64,000 nucleotides of DNA from Bacteroides fragilis. Lineage in GTDB: Bacteria > Bacteroidota > Bacteroidia > Bacteroidales > Bacteroidaceae. The position numbers were made by a program, and so were the translations under genes. Shown piece by piece: positions 25,440 to 34,361 of this stretch (position 1 is the first letter of the stretch; every line of letters starts with the position of its first letter). The stretch is taken from NCBI RefSeq assembly GCF_002849695.1, contig NZ_CP018937.1:1860001-1924000 (forward strand), read 5' to 3'. The notes under the pieces were generated by a model that saw nothing but the letters and a program-made list of their open reading frames with translations, did no database searches and was not told where the DNA came from.

Positions 25440-27137
25440 TTAAAATTTAATCTTCAGTATTTTACCGGTATATGCTCCTAAAGCTATTTCTGTGGCTTTA
25501 TAAGGCAATAAACAGACTACTTCTTCTTTATCGGTCATTAAATCGGTTGCTTTGTATGAGTCAAATTGGGGAATCTGCAAAAAATCGAAGGCATGAGAAG
25601 GTACATTAATTGCAACATTTACCGATTGATTATCAAAGTTTACGACTACAAACAGCAATTCATTTTTATACTTACGCATGAAAGTATACTGCTTATGTTC
25701 ATTAAATCTCCATCCATTTTCATTGGCATACATCAAATCAAAAAATACACCTTTTGATATTGCCTGCTCTTCATTACATAGAGTCAAAACCTTATGGTAA
25801 ATTGCATATAAATGCTTTTGTTCTTCAGTTAGCATTTTTCCATCAAATTTACCTTCGTTACGCCAACGCCGAATGGTGTCTACACTCCAATAATCGAAAA
25901 TAGTGGTTCGTCCGTCACGTCCGCTGAATCCTTCACTATCCATTCCCATTTCTCCGAACTCCTGACCAAAATAGATCATCATCGGATTCGTATTCATGCA
26001 AGCTGATACGATTAGTGCGGGAATGCCCTTGCGTGGGTCTCCGGCAAAGAAATCAGATGCAATGCGCTGTTCGTCATGATTTTCAAGGAAGTTAAGCATC
26101 CGCTTTTCAATCCCCCCCAAAGACTGCCAACTACGGGTGATGGCAGTTGCTGAATCATAACCACAAGCCACGTTACGCAAGGTATCATACAGTCCTACTT
26201 TATCATAGAGATAATCGAACTTACCACGAAACAGATAATTTTTATATTCGTGAGGATTGTATACTTCAGCAATAAACAAAATATTGGAATAGGTTTGTTT
26301 CACTTGTGGAATAGCCCATTCCCAGAACTCTACCGGAACCATTTCAGCCATATCACAACGGAATCCATCAATGTTCTTGGAAGCCCAGAAAAAAAGAATA
26401 TCCAACATTTTAATCCAGGTATCCGGAGTCGGTGAAAAATGACAGGTTCCTCCATTTTGATAATCTACTCCATAATTCAGCTTTACAGTTTCATACCAGT
26501 CATTTATATTCGGGTAAGCATCAAATCGATTGTTACCAGTTGCTTTGGCAGGAAATTCACGATAAGGTTCCACTGCGTTTCCTGTCATATCAAACTGACC
26601 GTGCAATTCCGATTGTGGAATATAATAAAAATTATTGTATGGACTGAACGAGTAATTAGGATCATCGTTGGCTCCGAGTTGGCTGGTACCATCCGGCTGT
26701 GCATCCGAATGATATTGGCGCGCTACATGATTCGGTACAAAGTCGATAATCACTTTTAGTCCTGCCCTGTGTGTGCGGTTTACCAGGTTTTCAAACTCTT
26801 TCATTCGTCCGGGAATATCAGTAGCCAAATCCGGATCTACATCATAATAATCCTTAATGGCATAAGGAGAGCCCGCTTTGCCTTTTACAATAGCCGGATG
26901 ATCCGGTCGGATATTATATCTTCTGTAATCAGTCTGAGTAGCGTGTTCGATAATACCGGTATACCAAATATGAGTCGCTCCGAGCTTTCTGATCTCACCC
27001 AAAGCTTTGGCTGTGAAATCAGCCATTTTTCCACAACCGTTTTGTAAGATGTCTCCGTTATTGATGCAGTGGTTATTATTATTTCCAAACAAGCGCGTAA
27101 ACACTTGATAAATAATCATTTTTTCTTCGTTCTTCAT
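25440..27137 (-). CDS. Alpha-amylase family (GH13) enzyme, cytoplasmic
   Basis: 565 residues without a signal peptide. GH13 motifs are in order: VIIDFVPNHVARQ, NIDGFRCDMAEMVP with the nucleophile, ILFIAEVYNP with the acid/base, and MLNFLENHDEQRIAS with the third carboxylate. MIYFGQEFGEMGMDSEGFSGRDGR is the conserved C-terminal barrel segment. A beta-sandwich tail follows. It probably acts on intracellular maltodextrin or glycogen. It is the last gene of a minus-strand set: the oxidoreductase gene ends 11 bases upstream and overlaps the patatin gene. Facing glgB, it may belong to storage-glucan turnover, which is inference. Exact specificity cannot be assigned. Confidence 0.92.
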   Translation of the reverse strand: MKNEEKMIIYQVFTRLFGNNNNHCINNGDILQNGCGKMADFTAKALGEIRKLGATHIWYTGIIEHATQTDYRRYNIRPDHPAIVKGKAGSPYAIKDYYDVDPDLATDIPGRMKEFENLVNRTHRAGLKVIIDFVPNHVARQYHSDAQPDGTSQLGANDDPNYSFSPYNNFYYIPQSELHGQFDMTGNAVEPYREFPAKATGNNRFDAYPNINDWYETVKLNYGVDYQNGGTCHFSPTPDTWIKMLDILFFWASKNIDGFRCDMAEMVPVEFWEWAIPQVKQTYSNILFIAEVYNPHEYKNYLFRGKFDYLYDKVGLYDTLRNVACGYDSATAITRSWQSLGGIEKRMLNFLENHDEQRIASDFFAGDPRKGIPALIVSACMNTNPMMIYFGQEFGEMGMDSEGFSGRDGRTTIFDYWSVDTIRRWRNEGKFDGKMLTEEQKHLYAIYHKVLTLCNEEQAISKGVFFDLMYANENGWRFNEHKQYTFMRKYKNELLFVVVNFDNQSVNVAINVPSHAFDFLQIPQFDSYKATDLMTDKEEVVCLLPYKATEIALGAYTGKILKIKF

Positions 27138-27148
27138 TTTTATAAAAG

Positions 27149-28207
27149 CTATTTAAGATTAACTATTTTAGTTTCCCGATGGCTCTGATAAGCCGCTTCG
27201 ATTATTCGTATTACATTCAAGATGTCTTGTGCATGCGTTTTCAACGTTTTTCCTAAACACAAGTGTTCATATATATTCTGATAGAAACCACCATAATTAC
27301 CGGATATACCCGGATATTTCCGGCAGATTTCCTTTCCATTCATTTCTGTATGCAGTAATCCCCATTCTTGTTCCGATTCCTCTCCCCAATTAGGGTTGCC
27401 AGGTATTTCGCCAGCCAATAAGGCAGCTTCTTGTTTGTCAACTCCATATTTGACATACGATCCTAACGTCCCATGTAACATGAAACGTGGTTCGGCTTCC
27501 CGCATCAAATAGCTTGCTTTCAGGGTGATCTTCACATCAGGTGCCAAGGAAGGACGTAACAAATGAATTATAAAATAATCATCTACTTTTCCTCCATTAC
27601 GAAGTACACCCAAATCGGCAAAAACAGCTTCAGGCATTCCGAAAAGCTGAACTGCCTGATCAATCAGATGTGATCCCAGATTATATGTCAGTCCACCTCC
27701 CGATACTCCGGTTTCTTTCCATGTATTAGGCTTGATGAAGTTTCGGTAACGGGCGAAAGTTGATTCATATTCCACTAAGCGACCTAACAACGACTTATCA
27801 AGAATATCACGTACTGTCAGAAAGTCTGCATCCCACCTGCGGTTTTGATACACACTAAGCATTAGTCCTTTTTGTTCAGACAAAGCTATTAATTCTTTTC
27901 CTTGTTCTGTAGTAGAAGTAAAAGGTTTCTCAACTACCACGTTTTTTCCGGCTTCAAGAGCCATTCGGGTATATTCATAATGTGTGCTGTCTGGGGTATT
28001 AACCACAATCAGATCTATTTCGGGATCCTCTGTCAACTCATTAAAACTACGTACAATCGTTGCTTGCGGATAACGTGCTTTAGAGAGTTCCTTGGTACGC
28101 TCTACTATTTTACAAAGTTTGAAATGCGGATTCGTACTGATAAACGGGGCATGAAATACCTGTCCCGACATACCAAAAGCTGCCAATCCGGTTTTTATTA
28201 TCTCCAT
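27149..28207 (-). CDS. Gfo/Idh/MocA-family NAD(P)-dependent oxidoreductase
   Basis: 352 residues. The N-terminal Rossmann motif is IKTGLAAFGMSGQVFHAPFI, followed by DLIVVNTPDSTHYEYTRMALEAGKNVVVEKPF, where EKPF carries the conserved lysine of the family. The C-terminal domain includes GGLTYNLGSHLIDQAVQLFG with the typical Asp/His pair. Sequences with GxFHAPFI at the start resemble the YdgJ/YvaA-like branch. The gene overlaps the end of the patatin gene by 10 bases and is followed after 11 bases by the GH13 gene, so the three are one operon. It probably oxidises or reduces a sugar or polyol, but the substrate is unknown. Confidence 0.92.
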   Translation of the reverse strand: MEIIKTGLAAFGMSGQVFHAPFISTNPHFKLCKIVERTKELSKARYPQATIVRSFNELTEDPEIDLIVVNTPDSTHYEYTRMALEAGKNVVVEKPFTSTTEQGKELIALSEQKGLMLSVYQNRRWDADFLTVRDILDKSLLGRLVEYESTFARYRNFIKPNTWKETGVSGGGLTYNLGSHLIDQAVQLFGMPEAVFADLGVLRNGGKVDDYFIIHLLRPSLAPDVKITLKASYLMREAEPRFMLHGTLGSYVKYGVDKQEAALLAGEIPGNPNWGEESEQEWGLLHTEMNGKEICRKYPGISGNYGGFYQNIYEHLCLGKTLKTHAQDILNVIRIIEAAYQSHRETKIVNLK

Positions 28208-29004
28208 ATCTTTCCTTTCTCCTCAATCAGTTGATCCAAAACTTCGGAAGCTGTGTTATAGCCTTGCTCAAAAATCTCTTCAGCTTTTTCAAGCTCAGTA
28301 TTGCTGTAACCCTCCAGATTATAAGGTTCTATTAGTAAATCACAATTATCGCGCTCCGGAAACGTATTGGCGCGAAACATAAAATGATAAGAGCGCATGG
28401 CAATACTGACAATATTCATTTTATATTTCTCTGCCATCAGCGGACTGACATTTACTGCCACTACTTTTTCACATTCATTTCGGATGGTAGAAACCGGTAG
28501 ATTCATCAAAAGCCCTCCGTCCACATAGTGTGTATTTCCTATTTTTACAGGCGTAAACAATACCGGCATACAGCATGAAGCTGCCACTCGTTCGGCTATA
28601 TTCCCTTTATGAAAATGCATACTGCGCCCATGATCCAGATCAGTGGCGGTGATGATAAGTGGAAGTTTTAAGTCTTCCAGTTTCTGTGCTTTAAGATTCG
28701 ACTTCAGAAAGTCTATAAATTCTCCCAGTGCAAATAAACCGACTTTGGGAATCACAAGTTTGGTCAAGTCCTGAAATTTATGTCCGGAAAAGTAGTCCAA
28801 CACTCTATAGGGTTCGTTACCGTCGGCGTAAAAAACTCCGGCCAAAGCTCCGGCACTTACTCCTGAAATGATATCCGGTTTAATATCATGCTCCAATAAG
28901 GCCTGGATAACTCCCAAATGGGCAAATCCTTTAATAAAGCCTCCGCTTAAGGCATATCCAATGTTATAAGGTTTTCCGGTTAATGCGTTATTCTCCATTT
29001 TCAT
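28198..29004 (-). CDS. Patatin-like phospholipase
   Basis: 268 residues. The patatin catalytic dyad is present: the serine in IISGVSAGALAG (GxSxG) and the aspartate in THYVDGGLLMNLP (DGG). The oxyanion-hole loop is ALSGGFIKGFAHLGVIQALLEHDI. There is no signal peptide, so it is a cytoplasmic or membrane-associated lipid acyl hydrolase of the RssA-like type. The start may be the ATG at 29004 or the one two codons later. It is the first gene of the patatin-oxidoreductase-GH13 operon, and a near-consensus box (TAATTTCG on the minus strand, 29030-29037) lies upstream. Why a lipase travels with sugar enzymes is not clear. Confidence 0.92.
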   Translation of the reverse strand: MKMENNALTGKPYNIGYALSGGFIKGFAHLGVIQALLEHDIKPDIISGVSAGALAGVFYADGNEPYRVLDYFSGHKFQDLTKLVIPKVGLFALGEFIDFLKSNLKAQKLEDLKLPLIITATDLDHGRSMHFHKGNIAERVAASCCMPVLFTPVKIGNTHYVDGGLLMNLPVSTIRNECEKVVAVNVSPLMAEKYKMNIVSIAMRSYHFMFRANTFPERDNCDLLIEPYNLEGYSNTELEKAEEIFEQGYNTASEVLDQLIEEKGKIWR

Positions 29005-29103
29005 TTACTTGATTCATATATGTACGCCACGAAATTAGTAAAATAATTAAGAGGGAGAATTGATATAAGAAAAAAACTGGTAGAAAATAGCATTAAAAAG
29101 GAT

Positions 29104-29131
29104 AAAATCCGGAAAAGTGCTTCCGGATTTT
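29104..29131 (-). terminator. Terminator after the Fsr-like transporter gene
   Basis: AAAATCCGGAA (29104-29114) pairs perfectly with TTCCGGATTTT (29121-29131). On the minus strand a T-rich tract follows the stem. Confidence 0.8.
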
Positions 29132-29161
29132 ATTTATTCAAATATAAAAAGCAGATACAGA

Positions 29162-30388
29162 CTACTTTTCAATTATTCTTATTTTTCTTTTTTCGTTTTT
29201 TTTTAAATCCGGTAAAAACCAAGTTACCAATCCTAATAACGGCATGAATGCACAAGCATTGTATACCGCATCGATTCCAAATTTATCGGCCATATTGCCA
29301 AGGACAGCAGAGGCGATACCGGCAACACCAAATGCAAATCCAAAAAAGAGTCCCGAAATCAGCCCTAATTTATTAGGAAGCAGTTCCTGCGCATAAAGCA
29401 AAATAGCGGGAAAAGCGGACGATAACATCAGTCCGACGCAAAAACTAAGAAGTACAGTCCATACAAGTCCGGCATGTGGCATCAACAAACTAAACGGTGC
29501 TGTGCCAAGGATTGATCCCCAAATTACATATTTGCGCCCGACCTTATCACCGATAGGGCCTCCCATTAATGTACCGATGGCAGTAGCTACCAGAAATACA
29601 AATAAGAAGAGTTGTGATTGCTGAATACTTACATTAAACTTATGTATCAGATAGAAAGTATAATAGCTGTTCAGACTCGCCATATAAATATATTTAGAAA
29701 AGATCAAGATCATCAGTATCGTAATGGCAAATACTGTTTTGCCTGGAGAGAGCGGGCGTTCAATATAGGTTCTTGCAAGTATGGGACGTTTTTTAAGATG
29801 GTTCAGATAGGCCTGGTACCAACGACAAATAGGGAACATTGCACAGATAGCCGCTAAAGCAAGAATTGCAAACAAAGCAATATAATGCCTGCCGTAAGGA
29901 GCCACTAACAACGCCACTAACAAAGGGCCTAATGATCCGCCCAAATTGCCGCCCACCTGAAAGAGTGATTGCGCTAATCCCCGTTTTCCTCCTGAAGCTA
30001 AAAAGGTTATACGTGATGCTTCGGGATGAAGGACAGAAGAACCGATTCCAATAATAAAAACGGATGCAAGCAACCAGTGTAAATTGGATGCAAAAGCCAG
30101 ATTCAACATTCCTACCAGTGTGAAACTCATTCCGATGGGAAGTGACCATGCTATAGGACGTTTGTCAAAAATAAGACCGGTCAGTGGTTGAAACACGGAA
30201 GCGGACATCTGGTAAACAAGAGTTATCAATCCAATCTGAGCAAAACTTAACGAGAGATCTTCTTTAAAGAGAGGATATACAGCCGAAATGACAGCCTGCA
30301 AAAGATCATTTAAACAGTGAGAAATACTTAATGCGATCAATATAGGAAATGCAATCCTACGAACCGGTTGGACCTGATTTTGTACCAT
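29162..30388 (-). CDS. MFS exporter of the fosmidomycin-resistance (Fsr) type
   Basis: 408 residues with about twelve membrane segments. The sequence matches Fsr family patterns: SISHCLNDLLQAVISAVYPLFKEDLSLSFAQIGLITLVYQ at the start, QPLTGLIFDKRP, GIGSSVLHPEASRITFLASGGKRGLAQSLFQVGGNLGGSLGPLL, and the second-half motif GGPIGDKVGRKYVIWGSILGTAPFSLLMPH. Fsr of E. coli exports fosmidomycin. Here the natural substrate is unknown, so drug efflux is a family inference. It is a single gene with a consensus promoter and its own terminator. Confidence 0.88.
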   Translation of the reverse strand: MVQNQVQPVRRIAFPILIALSISHCLNDLLQAVISAVYPLFKEDLSLSFAQIGLITLVYQMSASVFQPLTGLIFDKRPIAWSLPIGMSFTLVGMLNLAFASNLHWLLASVFIIGIGSSVLHPEASRITFLASGGKRGLAQSLFQVGGNLGGSLGPLLVALLVAPYGRHYIALFAILALAAICAMFPICRWYQAYLNHLKKRPILARTYIERPLSPGKTVFAITILMILIFSKYIYMASLNSYYTFYLIHKFNVSIQQSQLFLFVFLVATAIGTLMGGPIGDKVGRKYVIWGSILGTAPFSLLMPHAGLVWTVLLSFCVGLMLSSAFPAILLYAQELLPNKLGLISGLFFGFAFGVAGIASAVLGNMADKFGIDAVYNACAFMPLLGLVTWFLPDLKKNEKRKIRIIEK

Positions 30389-30416
30389 ATATTCTATACC
30401 TTATTAAAATCGGATG

Positions 30417-30424
30417 CAAAGGTA
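30417..30424 (-). promoter_or_regulatory. -7 element TACCTTTG of the Fsr-like gene
   Basis: Minus-strand exact TAnnTTTG match (plus strand CAAAGGTA), 28 bases upstream of the start codon. Confidence 0.7.
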
Positions 30425-30547
30425 TAAAAAACAAAGAAGTAAGTAGCATAGGAGTGAGTCTAAATTAAAGAATAGCCGAATCGTCAGCGGATGAAAGGGA
30501 ACTATTATTTTTCATGGGAATAAATCTTGATTTGCTAACTTTTTGTG

Positions 30548-30555
30548 TATCTTTG
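30548..30555 (+). promoter_or_regulatory. -7 element TATCTTTG of the glutamine synthetase gene
   Basis: An exact TAnnTTTG match 52 bases upstream of the first ATG. The rest of the 219-base gap back to the Fsr-like gene holds only the divergent promoter. Confidence 0.65.
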
Positions 30556-30607
30556 GTTCATAAAATAATCTGTTAACCCAAATAATTAATGAAACAACAA
30601 TCAACGT

Positions 30608-32113
30608 ATGATGAATCAAGAATTATTAATGAGTCCCAATCATCTGGTGACATTTTTGCAAAAGCCTGCTGCTGAATTTACAAAAGCAGATATTATTTCC
30701 TATATCCAACAAAATGAAATCCGCATGGTTAACTTTATGTATCCTGCTGCGGACGGACGACTTAAAACATTGAATTTTGTAATAAACAACGCTGCCTATC
30801 TGGATGCTATCCTGACTTGTGGTGAACGAGTGGATGGATCAAGCCTGTTTCCTTTTATAGAGGCAGGGAGCAGTGATTTGTATGTAATTCCACGCTTCCG
30901 TACCGCATTCGTTGATCCATTTGCAGAATTACCTACACTCGTGATGCTTTGCTCTTTCTTTAATAAAGATGGAGAACCTCTGGAAAGTTCTCCCGAATAT
31001 ACCTTACACAAAGCTTGTAAAGCGTTCACGGAAGTAACAGGCATGGAGTTTCAGGCTATGGGAGAATTGGAGTATTATGTGATTGCCGAGGACGACGGAA
31101 TGTTTCCGGCAACCGATCAGCGCGGTTATCATGAATCAGGACCTTATGCTAAATTCAATGATTTCCGTACACAATGTATGTCTTACATAGCTCAAACGGG
31201 TGGACAAATAAAATACGGGCATTCTGAAGTCGGTAATTTTATGCTTGACGATAAAGTCTACGAGCAAAATGAAATAGAATTTCTGCCAGTCCGTGCTGAA
31301 GATGCTGCCGACCAATTGATAATAGCCAAATGGGTTATCCGCAACTTAGCTTACCAATATGGTTATGATATTACATTTGCTCCGAAAATTACAGTGGGTA
31401 AAGCTGGATCCGGATTACATATCCATATGCGCATGATGAAAGACGGACGGAACCAAATGCTAAAAGACGGGATTCTTTCTGATACAGCTCGTAGAGCCAT
31501 TGCGGGCATGATGCTGCTTGCCCCATCCATCACGGCTTTCGGAAATACAAATCCTACTTCATATTTCCGGCTTGTACCACATCAAGAGGCACCGACTAAT
31601 GTTTGTTGGGGCGATCGAAACCGTTCTGTATTGGTACGAGTTCCATTAGGATGGTCTGCTAAGACGGATATGTGTGCATTGGCCAATCCATTGGAATCGG
31701 ACAGCCACTATGACACGACGCAAAAACAGACAGTGGAAATGCGTTCACCGGACGGATCAGCCGATCTCTATCAATTACTGGCAGGACTTGCAGTGGCCTG
31801 TCGTCATGGTTTTGAAATAGACAACGCCTTAACCATTGCAGAAAATACATACGTTAACGTAAATATCCATCAGAAAGAAAATGCTGATAAACTGAAAAAC
31901 TTAGCACAATTACCAGATAGCTGTGTGGCATCAGCAGATTGCTTACAGAAACAACGAACTGTATTTGAACAGTATAATGTATTCAGCCCTGCTATGATTG
32001 ATGGCATTATCAGTAGATTACGAAGCTATAATGATGCTACCCTGCGTATAGAGATACAGGGCAAACCGGAGGAGATGCTGGCATTAGTAAGCAAGTACTT
32101 CCATTGCGGATAA
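30608..32113 (+). CDS. glnA: Glutamine synthetase (GlnA-like, type I family)
   Basis: 501 residues. Glutamine synthetase features are EFQAMGELEYYVIAEDDG with metal-binding glutamates, NEIEFLPVRAEDAADQLIIAKWVIRNLAYQYGYDITFAPKI, SGLHIHMRM with the n1-metal histidine, and NTNPTSYFRLVPHQEAPTNVCWGDRNRSVLVRVPLGW, where NPTSYxRLVP and the Arg-rich loop bind substrate. EMRSPDGSADLYQLLAGL carries the late glutamate. It ligates ammonia to glutamate. The N-terminus is longer than in E. coli GlnA, and the typical adenylylation tyrosine loop is not evident. A 13-base-pair hairpin (32133-32168) follows. Family subtype is inferred by eye. Confidence 0.93.
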   Translation: MMNQELLMSPNHLVTFLQKPAAEFTKADIISYIQQNEIRMVNFMYPAADGRLKTLNFVINNAAYLDAILTCGERVDGSSLFPFIEAGSSDLYVIPRFRTAFVDPFAELPTLVMLCSFFNKDGEPLESSPEYTLHKACKAFTEVTGMEFQAMGELEYYVIAEDDGMFPATDQRGYHESGPYAKFNDFRTQCMSYIAQTGGQIKYGHSEVGNFMLDDKVYEQNEIEFLPVRAEDAADQLIIAKWVIRNLAYQYGYDITFAPKITVGKAGSGLHIHMRMMKDGRNQMLKDGILSDTARRAIAGMMLLAPSITAFGNTNPTSYFRLVPHQEAPTNVCWGDRNRSVLVRVPLGWSAKTDMCALANPLESDSHYDTTQKQTVEMRSPDGSADLYQLLAGLAVACRHGFEIDNALTIAENTYVNVNIHQKENADKLKNLAQLPDSCVASADCLQKQRTVFEQYNVFSPAMIDGIISRLRSYNDATLRIEIQGKPEEMLALVSKYFHCG

Positions 32114-32132
32114 AGTCCCCCAAAGATCATTT

Positions 32133-32168
32133 TAATGCGGATTGAGTATCATAGTTCAGTCCGCATTA
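32133..32168 (+). terminator. Hairpin between the glutamine synthetase and Crp/Fnr genes
   Basis: TAATGCGGATTGA (32133-32145) pairs with TCAGTCCGCATTA (32156-32168), with one U-G pair and a 10-base loop. The tail TTTAT is only modestly U-rich, so termination may be partial. A near-consensus box TATATTCG at 32171-32178 could start the next gene. Confidence 0.55.
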
Positions 32169-32200
32169 TTTATATTCGCACTTCAAAATGAAATTATATC

Positions 32201-32779
32201 ATGGAAGAAGCAAAAGATTTCAATAAGTATACATCGAAGGTTAACTTTGCCCCCATTACAGATTTTGTACTTCAAAATGGGCAACTTACCCAATATCAAA
32301 AAGGAGATTTCTTTTGCCGACAAAATGAATCCTGCAAATTGATGGGGTATGTGGCAGAAGGTTCTTTCCGCTATTGCTGTACCAACAGTCGGGGAGAAAA
32401 TAAAATTGTAGGCTATACATTCGAACACTCGTTTGTGGGTAATTATCCGGCATTCCGTTTAGGAGATAATTCAAATGTAGATATACAAGCCATTTGTAAC
32501 TGCACTGTTTATATAGTAAACAACAGACAGTTAGAGGAATTCTATGACCGGGACGACACGAATCTGAAATTGGGCAGACATATAGCTGAAATATTGTTAT
32601 GGGAAGTATATGAACGGATGATATCGATGTACAGCATGACGCCCGAAGAACGATATAGGGAGATACTTGAACGTTGTCCCGGACTGTTGAATTTGATTTC
32701 ATTGAAGGAACTGGCATCCTATCTGATGATATGTCCGGAAACACTCAGCCGTCTTCGAAGAAAGTTAGTACAAAAATAA
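32201..32779 (+). CDS. Crp/Fnr-family transcriptional regulator
   Basis: 192 residues. A cyclic-nucleotide-binding-like beta-roll occupies about residues 30-120 (LTQYQKGDFFCRQNESCKLMGYVAEGSFRYCCTNSRGENKIVGYTF...VGNYPAFRLG). A long dimer helix (LKLGRHIAEILLWEVYERMISMYSMTPEERY) and a helix-turn-helix LISLKELASYLMICPETLSRLRRKL follow. The residues that bind cAMP in E. coli Crp are not obvious, and the Fnr iron-sulfur cysteine pattern is absent although the protein is cysteine-rich, so the effector is unknown. A perfect TTGA-N6-TCAA palindrome begins two bases after its stop, in the promoter of the SDR gene, which is its most likely target. Confidence 0.9.
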   Translation: MEEAKDFNKYTSKVNFAPITDFVLQNGQLTQYQKGDFFCRQNESCKLMGYVAEGSFRYCCTNSRGENKIVGYTFEHSFVGNYPAFRLGDNSNVDIQAICNCTVYIVNNRQLEEFYDRDDTNLKLGRHIAEILLWEVYERMISMYSMTPEERYREILERCPGLLNLISLKELASYLMICPETLSRLRRKLVQK

Positions 32780-32780
32780 A

Positions 32781-32800
32781 ATCTTGATTTCAGTCAAGAT
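32781..32800. promoter_or_regulatory. Perfect palindrome ATCTTGA-N6-TCAAGAT, probable Crp/Fnr operator
   Basis: The two 7-base arms (32781-32787 and 32794-32800) are exact inverses. Their inner part is TTGA-N6-TCAA, the half-site spacing recognised by Crp/Fnr regulators. It lies directly after the regulator gene and about 20-40 bases upstream of the SDR -7 box at 32820-32827, where it could act on that promoter. Confidence 0.6.
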
Positions 32801-32819
32801 TCATTTGTTCCGATCCCAA

Positions 32820-32827
32820 TACCTTTG
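32820..32827 (+). promoter_or_regulatory. -7 element TACCTTTG of the SDR gene
   Basis: An exact TAnnTTTG match 23 bases upstream of the SDR start codon. Its expected -33 region falls at the right end of the 32781-32800 palindrome. Confidence 0.7.
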
Positions 32828-32850
32828 TGTAAGCATTAAAAAGAATAAAA

Positions 32851-33564
32851 ATGAAAAAGGTTATCATAATAGGAGCTACATCCGGGATCGGCAGAGGATT
32901 GGCAGAACGGTTTATTCAGGAAGGGAATATGGTTGGCATAACGGGACGAAGGGAAAATAAACTGCAAGAGCTTTGTTCACAAAATAAAAACTGTTTTTAT
33001 ACCATATCAGATGTTACAAAGGAAACTGATACAATCCGGCAACTCAATAATCTTGTGGACAGAATGGGAGGTATGGATATACTCGTGTTCTGTTCGGGGG
33101 TAGGGGAACTAAACCCTGAGCTCGATTATAATTTAGAGAGACCGGCTCTTTTGACCAATGTTATCGGATTCACCAATGTGGCAGACTGGGCATTTTATTT
33201 TTTCCAGAGACAAGAATCGGGGCATCTGGTTACAATTTCCTCTGTAGGCGGGATGCGTGGTGAAGGAATAGCACCGGCATACAATGCTTCGAAAGCCTAT
33301 CAAATCAATTACACGGAAGGCTTGAGGAAGAAAGCAGCCAAGCTATCTTACCCCATTCACATTACGGACATACGTCCAGGATTCGTAGATACAGCGATGG
33401 CTAAAGGAGAGGGGTTGTTTTGGGTCACTCCACTACAGAAAGCCGTACAACAGATATACCGGGCGATCTTTCGGAAAAGAAAAGTTGTATACATCTCAAG
33501 AAGATGGAGATATGTAGCAATGCTTTTGAGAATAATGCCTGCTTCTATTTATTGTAAAATGTGA
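32851..33564 (+). CDS. Short-chain dehydrogenase/reductase (SDR)
   Basis: 237 residues. The Rossmann start is VIIIGATSGIGRGLAERFI (TGxxxGxG-type), with ISDVTKE at the cofactor adenine site and LVFCSGVGEL in place of NNAG. The catalytic serine lies in VTISSVGGM, and the Tyr-Lys pair in AYNASKAYQINYTEGL. DIRPGFVDTAMAK is the conserved PG motif. It is a cytosolic NAD(P)H oxidoreductase of unknown substrate. Its promoter carries the probable binding site of the adjacent Crp/Fnr regulator, so it is likely inducible. No clear terminator follows. Confidence 0.93.
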   Translation: MKKVIIIGATSGIGRGLAERFIQEGNMVGITGRRENKLQELCSQNKNCFYTISDVTKETDTIRQLNNLVDRMGGMDILVFCSGVGELNPELDYNLERPALLTNVIGFTNVADWAFYFFQRQESGHLVTISSVGGMRGEGIAPAYNASKAYQINYTEGLRKKAAKLSYPIHITDIRPGFVDTAMAKGEGLFWVTPLQKAVQQIYRAIFRKRKVVYISRRWRYVAMLLRIMPASIYCKM

Positions 33565-33726
33565 CAGCAGAAGTAGGGCTCCGGTTTTTCTGACATTTGA
33601 CAGATTGAGTTATCTACTTTCGTTCGATCTTTGCAGCTCCCGGAATATTTATTAATATGAATGTTATAATAAGACAAATAATATTTTCATATTAATTGTT
33701 CCTAATGTCTTCTGCATCAAAAGAAT

Positions 33727-33734
33727 TATCTTTG
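33727..33734 (+). promoter_or_regulatory. -7 element TATCTTTG of the PAP2 gene
   Basis: An exact TAnnTTTG match 33 bases before the ATG at 33768. Confidence 0.65.
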
Positions 33735-33767
33735 TAGGCATATACTATAAACCTATAATAGAACGAA

Positions 33768-34361
33768 ATGAGTCCACGTAAATTAATACTTTGGCTATTT
33801 GCCTGTACCCTTATAGTATGTGCCCTGCGGGCCGGGTTATTGACAAGTGCAGATCAATATATCTATCATCTGCGGAATATGCATGCTTCGACTTTTGCAT
33901 ATCGGTATGATGATTTTCTACCCTATCTACCGATTGTTGTCATGTTTATATTGAAACTTGCAGGAGTAAAAAGTCGTAGTAACTGGAAACGTATGCTCGT
34001 TTCAACTGCATTTGCGTATGTCTTGATGGGAGCAGTAGTCATCTCCATGAAATCATTGGCGGGTGTTCTCCGTCCAGACGGTTCGGATTTTCTTTCCTTC
34101 CCTTCAGGCCATACGGCTACTGCTTTTACGGCTGCTACTCTTTTATATAAAGAATATGGCTTCAAGACTCCTTTAGCCACCATTGCCACTTTCCTGCCGG
34201 CTGTTGTTACCGGCTTCACACGCCAATTAAACAATCGTCATTGGCTAAGTGACGTATTGGCCGGTGCTACCATTGGCATCATGATGGTAGAGTTAGCTTA
34301 TTTTCTGACAAATTTAATTTTTAGGAAAGAGAGTGACACGCATACTTGTCCTAAATCGTAA
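33768..34361 (+). CDS. PAP2-family membrane phosphatase
   Basis: 197 residues with about five membrane helices. The three PAP2 motifs are present: KSLAGVLRP (KxxxxxxRP), FPSGHTATAF (PSGH), and RQLNNRHWLSDVLAGA (SRxxxxxHxxxD-like, with NNRHWLSD). These enzymes dephosphorylate lipid phosphates such as undecaprenyl pyrophosphate, phosphatidylglycerol phosphate or lipid A at the periplasmic face. No neighbour narrows the substrate. Its stop codon lies in the left arm of a 22-base-pair perfect hairpin. Confidence 0.9.
   Translation: MSPRKLILWLFACTLIVCALRAGLLTSADQYIYHLRNMHASTFAYRYDDFLPYLPIVVMFILKLAGVKSRSNWKRMLVSTAFAYVLMGAVVISMKSLAGVLRPDGSDFLSFPSGHTATAFTAATLLYKEYGFKTPLATIATFLPAVVTGFTRQLNNRHWLSDVLAGATIGIMMVELAYFLTNLIFRKESDTHTCPKS

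Noticed and set aside
29030..29037. Promoter of the patatin operon (TAATTTCG)
   Set aside because: One mismatch to the consensus and no -33 element, so it is mentioned only in the gene entry and not called as a separate feature.
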